DNA from: Kocuria turfanensis
Lineage (GTDB): Bacteria > Actinomycetota > Actinomycetes > Actinomycetales > Micrococcaceae
NCBI RefSeq assembly: GCF_001580365.1
Contig: NZ_CP014480.1
Span: 1,675,008 to 1,739,007 of the forward strand
Length of the DNA: 64,000 bases
Direction of reading: 5' to 3'
In this document: piece by piece, positions 51,331 through 58,767 of the stretch
Layout: each line of letters begins with the position of its first letter
Position numbering within the stretch: the first letter of the stretch is position 1
Notes under the pieces: generated by a model
What the model was told of the DNA's origin: nothing
What the model saw: only the letters and a program-made list of their open reading frames with translations
Database searches by the model: none
Made by a program: the position numbers and the translations under genes

Positions 51331-52959
51331 GTGGAGCACGTGAGCGATCAGTCCCGGGGTGTCATCCCCGAACAAGGTGAGTTCGACCACGAGCCGGAGG
51401 ACCGCGAGCCCGCCCGGGCCCCGGCCCGCACGTGGCTGCTGCGCGGGCTGGGGCTGCTGCTGGCCCTCGTCGTCTGGTTCCTGCTGGGCGGGGCGGACAT
51501 CTCCGCCGACGCCCGCGTGGTGGGTGCGGTGGCCACGCTGATGGCCGTGTGGTGGATGACCGAGTCCATGCCCCTGTCGGTGACCTCGCTGCTGCCGATC
51601 GTGATCTTCCCGGTGCTCACCGCCCTGGAGGTCTCCGAGGTCACCGCCCCCTACGCCAACCCCATCGTGTTCCTGTTCCTGGGCGGGTTCCTGATCGCGA
51701 TCGCCATGCAGAAGTGGAACCTGCACCGCCGCATCGCCCTGCTGACCCTGCGCCGGGTGGGCACCCACCCGCGGCAGATCATCCTGGGCCTGATGATCTC
51801 CACGGCGTTCCTGTCCATGTGGGTCTCCAACACCGCGACCACCCTGATGATGCTGCCCATCGGGCTGTCCGTGCTGACCCTGGTGGTCGAGAACTCCAAG
51901 CACGCCGGCACCCGGGCCGAGTCCGCGGCCATGACCGAGGACATCCGCTCCGGCCAGGCCATCAGCGACGTCATCGACGACCGCGACGTGCGTCTGTTCG
52001 GCGTGGCCCTGGTCCTGTCGATCGCCTGGTCCGCGACCATCGGCGGGCTGGGCACCCTGCTGGGCTCCCCGCCCAACGCGATCGTGGCCGGCTACATCAG
52101 CGAGGAGCTGGGCCGCACCGTGGGCTTCGCCCAGTGGATGATGCTCGGGGTGCCGATCGTGATCGTCTTCATCGGACTGTCCTGGTGGCTGCTCACCCGG
52201 GTTCTGTTCCGCTTCCACCTCGAGGAGGTCCCCGGGGGCAAGGAGCTGATCAACCGCGAGATCGCCGCGCTGGGCCCCATGAGCCAGGGCGAGAAGATCG
52301 TGCTGGGCGTGTTCGTCACCGCGGCGTTCTTCTGGATCGTGCCCGGGCTGCTCTCCGGGATCGGCGATCTCGGCGAGCAGCTGCCCTTCCTGGAGCTCTT
52401 CGACGACACGGTGGTGGCCATCGGCGCCGGCGTGCTGCTCTTCCTGCTGCCCGGGGACAAGCAGGGCAACATGACCCTGGAGTGGAAGGACGCCGAGGAG
52501 GGCCTGCCCTGGGGCGTGCTGCTGCTCTTCGGCGGCGGCCTGTCCCTGGCCGCCGCGGTGGCCGGCACCGGCCTGGACGCCTGGTTCGGCGCCCAGGTCA
52601 CCGGCCTCGGCGCCCTGCCGATCATCCTGCTGCTGGCCGCGGTCGTGCTCATCGTGCTGCTGCTGACCGAGATCACCTCCAACACCGCCACCGCCGCCAC
52701 CTTCATCCCGATCCTGGGCGGGGTCGCGGTGGGCATCGGCGTGGACCCGATGACGCTGCTGATCCCCGCGGCGCTGGCGGCCACCTGCGCCTTCATGCTC
52801 CCGGTGGGCACCCCGCCCAACGCCATCGTCTACGCCACCGGCCAGGTCAAGATCACCGAGATGGTCCGCGGCGGCGTGGTGCTCAACATCGTGGGCGTCA
52901 TCCTCATCACGCTCTTCACGGTGCTCATCGGCCCGTTCGCCCTGGGCCTGGTGATCTGA
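51331..52959 (+). CDS. DASS-family (SLC13) dicarboxylate:cation symporter
   Basis: 542 residues with about 11-13 membrane segments. The two hallmark motifs are present: SNTATTLMM near residue 170 and SNTATAATFIPILGG near 450, each with an Asn-Thr sodium/substrate signature. TLLGSPPNAIVAGY and GTPPNAIVYATG are the paired SPPN/TPPN loops. It imports succinate, malate or similar acids with sodium. GGAG lies six bases before the GTG at 51331; the GTG at 51340 is an alternative. Position behind sdhB suggests a dicarboxylate operon. A hairpin terminator follows. Confidence 0.9.
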   Translation: MEHVSDQSRGVIPEQGEFDHEPEDREPARAPARTWLLRGLGLLLALVVWFLLGGADISADARVVGAVATLMAVWWMTESMPLSVTSLLPIVIFPVLTALEVSEVTAPYANPIVFLFLGGFLIAIAMQKWNLHRRIALLTLRRVGTHPRQIILGLMISTAFLSMWVSNTATTLMMLPIGLSVLTLVVENSKHAGTRAESAAMTEDIRSGQAISDVIDDRDVRLFGVALVLSIAWSATIGGLGTLLGSPPNAIVAGYISEELGRTVGFAQWMMLGVPIVIVFIGLSWWLLTRVLFRFHLEEVPGGKELINREIAALGPMSQGEKIVLGVFVTAAFFWIVPGLLSGIGDLGEQLPFLELFDDTVVAIGAGVLLFLLPGDKQGNMTLEWKDAEEGLPWGVLLLFGGGLSLAAAVAGTGLDAWFGAQVTGLGALPIILLLAAVVLIVLLLTEITSNTATAATFIPILGGVAVGIGVDPMTLLIPAALAATCAFMLPVGTPPNAIVYATGQVKITEMVRGGVVLNIVGVILITLFTVLIGPFALGLVI

Positions 52960-52962
52960 GCC

Positions 52963-52995
52963 GCCCCGTGGCCCGGCACCGCCGGGCCACGGGGC
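52963..52995 (+). terminator. hairpin after the dicarboxylate transporter
   Basis: Perfect 15-bp stem (52963-52977 with 52981-52995) with the short loop acc. No T-run. Confidence 0.75.
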
Positions 52996-53087
52996 TCCGC
53001 CGGCCCGGACCCTCCCGGGCCCGGAAGCCGCACGGCGCTGCGCTGGACGACGCCGAGCCGCACGGCCCCGGGCTGCGAGGCCCTCGG

Positions 53088-54155
53088 CTACGGGGCCGTG
53101 GCGCAGCGGGCCAGCACGGCCCGGGTGAACTCCTCGGTGCTCGCGGTGCCGCCCAGGTCCCCGGTCAGGGTGCCGCCGGCCATGGCCTGCTCGAAGGCCG
53201 ACTCGAGGTGCCGGGCCGCCTCCTCCTCGCCCAGGTGGTCCAGCATCATGGCGGCGGCCCACATCGTGCCCACGGGGTTCGCGATGCCCTGCCCGGCGAT
53301 GTCGGGGGCGGAGCCGTGCACCGGCTCGAACATGGACGGGTGGGTCTTCTCCGGGTTCAGGTTGGCGCTGGGCGCCACCCCGATGGACCCGGCGGCCCCG
53401 GCCGCCAGGTCGGAGAGGATGTCGCCGAAGAGGTTGGAGGCCACGACCACGTCGACGCTGCGCGGCTTGAGCACCATCCGGGCGGCCAGCGCGTCGATGA
53501 GCACCTTCTCGACCGTCACGCCCGGGTACTCGGCCACCGTGGCCTCCACGACCTCGTCCCAGAACGGCATGGTGTGGATGATCCCGTTGGACTTCGTGGC
53601 CGAGACGAGCCGGCCGGAGCGCTGCTGGGCCAGCTCGGCCGCGTAGCGGGCGATCCGGGTCACCCCCGCCCGGGTGAACACGGACTCCTGGACGGCCATC
53701 TCCTCGGGCCGGCCCCGGTAGAGCCGGCCGCCGACCTCCGAGTACTCCCCCTCGATGTTCTCCCGGACGACGACCAGGTCCAGCTCGTCCAGTCCGCGCA
53801 GCGGCGAGGTGACGCCGGGCAGGATCCGGATCGGCCGGAGGTTGACGTACTGGTGGAACTCCCGGCGGATCGGGATCAGCAGCCCCCACAGGGTCACGTC
53901 GTCGGGGATGTCCGGGGCGCCGACCGCGCCGAGCAGGACGCCGTCCCCGGAGGCCAGCTGCGCGATGCCGTCGGCCGGCATCATCCTCCCGTGCGCCCGG
54001 TAGTGGTCCGAGCCCCAGTCCCGCTCGCGCCAGCGCACCGTGAAGCCGTGCGCGTCCGCCAGGGCGTCGACGCAGCGCAGCGCGGCGGGCATGACCTCCT
54101 GGCCGATGCCGTCGCCGGCGATGACGTCGATGGTGTACTGCCGTGTGCCGGTCAC
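53088..54155 (-). CDS. tartrate dehydrogenase/D-malate dehydrogenase (isocitrate dehydrogenase-like)
   Basis: 355 residues of the decarboxylating dehydrogenase family. N-terminal VIAGDGIGQEVMPAALRCVD, then ENIEGEYSEVGGRLYRG, the acidic DVVVASNLFGDILSDL metal motif, and the NAD-loop GSAPDIAGQGIANPVGTM. The sequence fits the TtuC/DmlA group acting on tartrate or D-malate rather than leucine-pathway enzymes. The GTG at 54155 has a perfect GGAGGA five bases upstream. It faces the dicarboxylate transporter and shares its C4-acid theme. Confidence 0.88.
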   Translation of the reverse strand: MTGTRQYTIDVIAGDGIGQEVMPAALRCVDALADAHGFTVRWRERDWGSDHYRAHGRMMPADGIAQLASGDGVLLGAVGAPDIPDDVTLWGLLIPIRREFHQYVNLRPIRILPGVTSPLRGLDELDLVVVRENIEGEYSEVGGRLYRGRPEEMAVQESVFTRAGVTRIARYAAELAQQRSGRLVSATKSNGIIHTMPFWDEVVEATVAEYPGVTVEKVLIDALAARMVLKPRSVDVVVASNLFGDILSDLAAGAAGSIGVAPSANLNPEKTHPSMFEPVHGSAPDIAGQGIANPVGTMWAAAMMLDHLGEEEAARHLESAFEQAMAGGTLTGDLGGTASTEEFTRAVLARCATAP

Positions 54156-54272
54156 AGGATTCCTCCGCAGCGTCGTCGGGACCGCGGAGGCGGCTGCGCT
54201 CCACGACTGGTGCCGAGCATAGCCCGCCGGGATCTCCCCGGGGCCCGGCTGGCGCTCCGGCACCCGGAGCCG

Positions 54273-54278
54273 CAGAAT
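54273..54278 (+). promoter_or_regulatory. possible -10 box of metY
   Basis: CAGAAT about 10 bases upstream of the riboswitch P1 stem. Confidence 0.4.
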
Positions 54279-54285
54279 GGAGGGC

Positions 54286-54382
54286 AGCCATCCCGAGCGG
54301 CCGAGAGACCTGGATCGACGACGCCGCAGCAACCGTGGTCGACGTCGCAGGCCGCACGGTGCTACCGCCAGGACCGATGGAG
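54286..54382 (+). promoter_or_regulatory. S-box (SAM-I class) riboswitch before metY
   Basis: Core elements GCGGCCGAGAGACCTGG, CGCAGCAACCGTGG and ACGGTGCTACCGCC match the transporter riboswitch in order and spacing. P1 pairs CCATC (54288-54292) with GATGG (54376-54380). An additional 6-bp hairpin (54392-54407) follows. The ribosome binding site lies 70 nt further on, so control may be at transcription. Confidence 0.85.
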
Positions 54383-54462
54383 CAGCGCACTCCCGGCACC
54401 CGCCGGGACCCCTCTCCGCCCGGGACCGACCAGCGGCACCACTCGCACGAGGAGTCCTTCCC

Positions 54463-55806
54463 ATGGCCGACCACCAGTTCGGGTTCCGCACCCGCGCCCT
54501 GCACGCCGGGGGCACCCCCGACGCCGAGCACGGCGCCCGCGCGGTCCCGATCTACCAGACCAGCTCGTTCGTCTTCAAGGACGCCGACGACGCCGCCAAC
54601 CTGTTCGCCCTGCAGAAGTACGGCAACATCTACTCCCGCATCGGCAACCCCACCGTCGCCGCGTTCGAGGAGCGCATCGCCTCCCTGGAGGGGGGCATCG
54701 GTGCCGTGGCCACCGCCTCCGGGATGGCCGCCGAGTTCCTGACCTTCGCCGCGCTCGCCCAGGCGGGCGACCACATCGTGGCGGCCGGTCAGCTCTACGG
54801 CGGGACCGTCACCCAGCTCGACGTCACGCTGCGCCGCTTCGGCGTGGACACCACGTTCGTGCACGGCACGGACCCGGAGGACTACCGTGCGGCGCTGCGG
54901 CCGAGCACCAAGGCCGTCTACACCGAGGTCGTCGCCAACCCCTCCGGGGAGGTCGCCGATCTCGAGGGCCTGGCGGCCGTGGCCCACGCGGCCGGCGTCC
55001 CGCTCGTGGTCGACGCCACGATGACCCCGCCGTACCTGATCCGCCCGATGGAGCACGGCGCGGACATCGTCATCCACTCGGCCACCAAGTTCCTGGGCGG
55101 CCACGGCACCACGCTGGGCGGCGTCGTCGTCGAGTCCGGGCGCTTCGACTGGGGCAACGGCAACTTCCCGTCCATGACCGAGCCGGTGCCCTCCTACAAC
55201 AACGTCTCCTGGTGGGAGAACTTCGGCGAGTACGGCTTCCTGACCAAGCTGCGCTCGGAGCAGCTGCGGGACATCGGCCCGGCGCTGTCCCCGCAGTCGG
55301 CGTGGAACCTGCTGCAGGGCGTCGAGACGCTGCCGCAGCGCATGGACGCCCACCTGGCCAACGCCGCGGCGGTGGCGCAGTGGCTGGCGGAGGACCCGCG
55401 GGTCTCCTACGTCAACTACGCGGGGCTGCCCGGCCACCCGCACCACGAGCGGGCCCGGAAGTACCTGCCGCTGGGCGTGGGCTCCGTCTTCTCGTTCGGC
55501 GTGACGGCCACCGGCGAGCTCACCGGGCGGCAGGTCGGCGAGCGGTTCATCGAGAACCTGCAGCTGGCCAGCCACCTCGCCAACATCGGCGACGCCCGCA
55601 CCCTCGTGCTCCACCCGGCCTCCACCACGCACCAGCAGCTCAGTCCCGAGCAGCTGGAGGTGGGCGGGGTGTCCGAGGACCTCATCCGCATCTCCGTGGG
55701 CATCGAGGACGCCGAGGACATCCTCTGGGACCTCGACCAGGCCCTCTCCGCGGCCACCGGGCTCGCCCGGGAGTCCGCCCCGACCGTCGAAGGAGCACTC
55801 CGATGA
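54463..55806 (+). CDS. metY: O-acetylhomoserine sulfhydrylase
   Basis: 447 residues, PLP enzyme of the Cys/Met metabolism class. It makes homocysteine from O-acetylhomoserine and sulfide. Conserved: FRTRALHAGGTPD, VPIYQTSSFVF, KYGNIYSRIGNPT and the PLP lysine in SATKFLGGHGTT. The length is typical of MetY rather than MetB. The ATG follows GAGGAG. Control by the upstream SAM riboswitch fits methionine synthesis. It overlaps the CoA-binding gene by 4 bp (ATGA). Confidence 0.94.
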   Translation: MADHQFGFRTRALHAGGTPDAEHGARAVPIYQTSSFVFKDADDAANLFALQKYGNIYSRIGNPTVAAFEERIASLEGGIGAVATASGMAAEFLTFAALAQAGDHIVAAGQLYGGTVTQLDVTLRRFGVDTTFVHGTDPEDYRAALRPSTKAVYTEVVANPSGEVADLEGLAAVAHAAGVPLVVDATMTPPYLIRPMEHGADIVIHSATKFLGGHGTTLGGVVVESGRFDWGNGNFPSMTEPVPSYNNVSWWENFGEYGFLTKLRSEQLRDIGPALSPQSAWNLLQGVETLPQRMDAHLANAAAVAQWLAEDPRVSYVNYAGLPGHPHHERARKYLPLGVGSVFSFGVTATGELTGRQVGERFIENLQLASHLANIGDARTLVLHPASTTHQQLSPEQLEVGGVSEDLIRISVGIEDAEDILWDLDQALSAATGLARESAPTVEGALR

Positions 55807-56297
55807 CCGCCGAGACCCGCACCTGGCAGGGCCCGAGCGCCCCCGAACGGCTGAGCCTGCTGCGCGGCACGGAGTCGATCGCCATCGTCGGGGCGTCGGA
55901 CAAGCCCTCCCGCGCCTCCTACTTCGTCTCCACCTACCTGCTGTCCTCCTCGCCGTACCGGGTGTACTTCGTCAACCCGGTGCTGCGGGAGATCATGGGC
56001 CGGCCCGTCTACCCGTCCCTGGCGGACCTGCCGGAGACTCCCGACCTCGTCGACGCCTTCCGGCGCCACGACGACCTTCCCGACGTGGCGCGCGACGCCG
56101 TGGCCGTCGGGGCGAAGACCCTGTGGCTGCAGCTGGGCTCCTGGCACGAGGAGGCCGCACGGATCGCCGAGGAGGGAGGGCTCGACGTGGTCATGGACCG
56201 CTGCCTGAAGATCGAGCACGCACGCTTCCACGGCGGCCTCCACCTGGCCGGCTTCAACACCGGGGTCATCTCGGCGAAGCGGCAGGTCCTGTCCTGA
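55803..56297 (+). CDS. CoA-binding-fold protein (YccU-like), copy 2, coupled to metY
   Basis: 164 residues. Rossmann-like: SIAIVGASDKPSRASYFV, VYFVNPVLREIMGRPVYPSL, VDAFRRHDDLPDVARDAVA, TLWLQLGSW and VVMDRCLKIEHARF. It shares the fold with the protein at 43133 but differs in detail; its C-terminus ends INTG-like FNTGVISAKRQVLS. The ATG overlaps the metY stop by 4 bp, so the two are made together under the same SAM riboswitch. Its biochemical role is unknown. Tandem repeats and a terminator hairpin follow. Confidence 0.85.
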   Translation: MTAETRTWQGPSAPERLSLLRGTESIAIVGASDKPSRASYFVSTYLLSSSPYRVYFVNPVLREIMGRPVYPSLADLPETPDLVDAFRRHDDLPDVARDAVAVGAKTLWLQLGSWHEEAARIAEEGGLDVVMDRCLKIEHARFHGGLHLAGFNTGVISAKRQVLS

Positions 56298-56300
56298 CCG

Positions 56301-56360
56301 GTCCTGCCCCGGCACGTCCTGTCCCGGCACGTCCTGTCCGGGCACGTCCTGTCCGGGCAC
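56301..56360. repeat. 15-bp tandem repeat, 4 copies
   Basis: Units gtcctgccccggcac, gtcctgtcccggcac and twice gtcctgtccgggcac. They start just after the stop codon of the CoA-binding gene and end before the terminator. The left edge merges with the gene's own gtcctgtcc. Confidence 0.85.
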
Positions 56361-56362
56361 GC

Positions 56363-56401
56363 GGAACGGCCCCGGAAGCCTGGAGCTTCCGGGGCCGTTC
56401 C
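56363..56401. terminator. 17-bp perfect hairpin between convergent genes
   Basis: Stem 56363-56379 with 56385-56401, loop ctgga. It lies between the CoA-binding gene and the OsmC gene, which face each other, and so may serve both. Confidence 0.8.
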
Positions 56402-56420
56402 CGTCCCGAGGGGCCGGTCG

Positions 56421-56942
56421 CTACACGCGCTCGAGGACGAACGTCACGTCGGCCTTGAGGCTCTGGCTGACCACGCAGTACCGCTCCGTGGCGCGCGCGA
56501 GGCGCTCCAGGGCGGTGTCGTCGAGGTCCGCGTCCACCCGGGCGGTCACCACGACGTCCTGGACCCCGACGGGCACGGCGCGGTCGACGCCCAGGGTGCC
56601 GCGGGCGTCGAACATGCCGTCGGCGGTCAGCTCGGCCGAGCGCACCTCCACGCCCATGGCGGTGGCGACGCTGCGCAGCGTCACCCCGGCGCAGGCCAGG
56701 AGCGCGTCCAGGAGCATGTCCCCGGAGCAGGCGTCGCTGCCGTCACCGCCGGTGGCGGCGTGCGGGCCGCCGCGCACGGGGCCCGCCCAGGTGTCCACCG
56801 TGCAGGTCAGGCCGGGGTCCCGGAAGTCCCCGTGGGAGTGCAGGGGCGTGCGGGCCGCCTCGGGCTCCGCCCGGTAGCGGTCCTTGAGCGGGGCCTGGAG
56901 CTGTCGGAGTTCCGCGGCGGTCATCTGGGTTCGAGATTCCAT
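56421..56942 (-). CDS. OsmC/Ohr-family thiol peroxidase-like protein
   Basis: 173 residues. OsmC fold with two conserved cysteines: DALLACAGVTL (about Cys 85) and RYCVVSQSL (about Cys 155). These form the peroxidatic pair that reduces organic hydroperoxides with a dithiol. The N-terminal 30 residues are Gln/Glu-rich. A TACAGT -10 box six bases upstream of the ATG gives a leaderless mRNA. It converges on the metY operon and may help with thiol or sulfide stress, by context only. Confidence 0.88.
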   Translation of the reverse strand: MESRTQMTAAELRQLQAPLKDRYRAEPEAARTPLHSHGDFRDPGLTCTVDTWAGPVRGGPHAATGGDGSDACSGDMLLDALLACAGVTLRSVATAMGVEVRSAELTADGMFDARGTLGVDRAVPVGVQDVVVTARVDADLDDTALERLARATERYCVVSQSLKADVTFVLERV

Positions 56943-56948
56943 GCTGTC

Positions 56949-56954
56949 ACTGTA
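56949..56954 (-). promoter_or_regulatory. -10 box giving a leaderless mRNA for the OsmC gene
   Basis: TACAGT on the minus strand, six bases before the ATG at 56942. No ribosome binding site. Confidence 0.5.
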
Positions 56955-57000
56955 GAGCGTCCGGCGCGGACGGCACCATGCGGGGCGCCCGCGCCGGACG

Positions 57001-57052
57001 AGCTCGGCGGACCGGCTCAGCGGACCGGCTCAGTGGATCGGCTCAGCGGACG
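57001..57052. repeat. 13-bp tandem repeat at the end of the second AgcS gene, 4 copies
   Basis: Units agctcggcggacc, ggctcagcggacc, ggctcagtggatc and ggctcagcggacg. The last copy covers the stop codon and final codons of the symporter gene. The period is not a multiple of three. Confidence 0.8.
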
Positions 57053-58521
57053 CGCTCGGCCGCCAGGTCGTCCCAGTACGCGCGGGTGGTCACCACGTCG
57101 GTGCCGTCCCACGCCCCGAGCCCGTACAGCCCGGGGACGTCGCCGCTGTGGAACACCGGCTCCAGCCCCTGCTTGCGCTGGGCCTCGTAATTCTTGAGCA
57201 CGCGCACGGCCACCCCGGCCAGCAGCACCAGGGCGACGAGGTTGATCGTGGCCATGACCGCCATGAAGAGGTCGGCCAGGGACCAGACCAGGTCCAGGGC
57301 CAGCACGGCGCCGGCGAAGACGAACACCAGCACGAGCACACGGTAGGCGGTCATCGCCGCGGGCGAGCCGGTGAGGAAGCGGATGTTGGACTCGCCGTAG
57401 TAGTAGTTGCCGATCACGGAGGTGAAGGCGAAGAGGAAGATCGCCACGGTGAGGAAGTGCACCGCCCAGCCGCCCAGCTGCAGGGCCAGCGCGGACTGGG
57501 TGAGGGAGGCACCCTCCCGGCCGCCGAACTCGGGATCGGACAGCAGCACGATGAACGCCGTGATCGAGCAGATCAGCCAGGTGTCGAAGTACACCCCGAG
57601 CGCCTGCAGGAAGCCCTGCTTGGCCGGGTGGGAGACCGACGCGGTGGCCCCCGCGTTGGGGGCCGAGCCCATGCCGGCCTCGTTGGAGAACAGGCCGCGC
57701 TTCATGCCCTGGATGATGACGCCGATCAGCCCGCCGGTGACGAACTCCCGGATGCCGAAGGCGCCCTGGAGGATCTGGCCCAGGACGGCCGGGATCTCGC
57801 CGATGTTGAGCACGACCACGAGCAGGCCGAGCAGGACGTAGAGCACGGCCATGATCGGGACGACCACCTCGGAGACGGCCGAGATGCGGCGGATCCCGCC
57901 GAAGATGATCGCGGCGGTCAGTCCCACGAGCACGGCGCCGACGAGGATCCGGAACCACAGCGCGTCCGCCGCGGCGATGTCGACGCCGAGGGACCCGCCC
58001 AGGGCGTCCACGATGGAGTTCGACTGCACGGAGTTGAACACGAACCCGTAGGTGAGGGTGATGACCACGGCGAAGAGCAGCCCCATCCAGCGCGCCCCGA
58101 TGCCCCGCTCCATGTAGTAGGCGGGCCCGCCCACGTAGCCGGTGGGCGCCTTGATCTTGTAGAGCTGGCCCAGCAGGGACTCCACGAAGGCGCTGGCCGC
58201 GCCGATGCCGGCGATCACCCACATCCAGAAGACGGCGCCCGGTCCGCCCAGGCTGATGGCGATTGCGACGCCGGCGATGTTGCCGGTGCCCACGCGGGCC
58301 GCGGCGGAGACGGTGAAGGCGCGGAAGGCGGAGATGCCCTTCTTGCCGTCCTCGGCCATGCCGGGCTTGTCGTTGAGCACCCGGAACATCTCCGGGACGA
58401 GCCGCAGCTGCACCACTCCGGTGCGCGCGGTCAGGTACAGGCCCACTCCGATGAGGATGGCGAAGACCACGTTCCACACCCAGCCGCCGAGGGTGCCGAC
58501 GAGGTCGGTGACGAGTTCCAT
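57043..58521 (-). CDS. AgcS-family amino acid:cation symporter, copy 2
   Basis: 492 residues with about 11 membrane segments. RVGTGNIAGVAIAISLGGPG, GMKRGLFSNEAGMGSAPNAG and TSVIGNYYYGESNIRFL are the family signatures. It is divergent from the copy at 8467, so the substrates may differ. GGAG lies five bases before the ATG. A 13-bp tandem repeat sits over its 3' end and may affect the mRNA end. No adjacent regulator is seen. Confidence 0.92.
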   Translation of the reverse strand: MELVTDLVGTLGGWVWNVVFAILIGVGLYLTARTGVVQLRLVPEMFRVLNDKPGMAEDGKKGISAFRAFTVSAAARVGTGNIAGVAIAISLGGPGAVFWMWVIAGIGAASAFVESLLGQLYKIKAPTGYVGGPAYYMERGIGARWMGLLFAVVITLTYGFVFNSVQSNSIVDALGGSLGVDIAAADALWFRILVGAVLVGLTAAIIFGGIRRISAVSEVVVPIMAVLYVLLGLLVVVLNIGEIPAVLGQILQGAFGIREFVTGGLIGVIIQGMKRGLFSNEAGMGSAPNAGATASVSHPAKQGFLQALGVYFDTWLICSITAFIVLLSDPEFGGREGASLTQSALALQLGGWAVHFLTVAIFLFAFTSVIGNYYYGESNIRFLTGSPAAMTAYRVLVLVFVFAGAVLALDLVWSLADLFMAVMATINLVALVLLAGVAVRVLKNYEAQRKQGLEPVFHSGDVPGLYGLGAWDGTDVVTTRAYWDDLAAERVR

Positions 58522-58643
58522 TCCAGCTCCGAACTGTGACGACGCGGTGCCTCGGCAGGGATCTTTGCGGACCCGCGTGAACGGTCAGGACGCAGCGGTT
58601 GCGCGCCCCGACGGAACTCTAGTGGAAGTGATGGGCGTCTCGA

Positions 58644-58679
58644 CCCCTCCCCTGCCCCTCCCCCTGCCCCTCCCCCTGC
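58644..58679 (-). other. G-quadruplex-like tract (six G runs) downstream of ilvD
   Basis: Six runs of four or five C on the plus strand (58644-47, 49-52, 55-58, 60-64, 67-70, 72-76) become G runs on the minus strand, with loops of one or two bases, in about 2.5 copies of a 12-bp unit. In ilvD transcripts the tract starts about five bases after the terminator stem. Confidence 0.6.
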
Positions 58680-58681
58680 GC

Positions 58682-58738
58682 CGAGGCTGCGGCCGACGGC
58701 GACCGGACGGCGCCCGGTCGCCGTCGGCCGCAACCTCG
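58682..58738 (-). terminator. 25-bp hairpin terminator of ilvD
   Basis: Stem 58682-58706 with 58714-58738, one mismatch, 7-nt loop. A G-rich tract follows instead of a U-run. Confidence 0.8.
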
Positions 58739-58767
58739 CGGACGGGGCGGGGTGGGGGTGGGAGGGG

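Noticed and set aside
49660..55632. A 1990-codon open frame on the minus strand.
   Set aside because: It lies antisense to sdhCB, the DASS transporter and metY, which have strong family motifs. It is a shadow of their codon bias.
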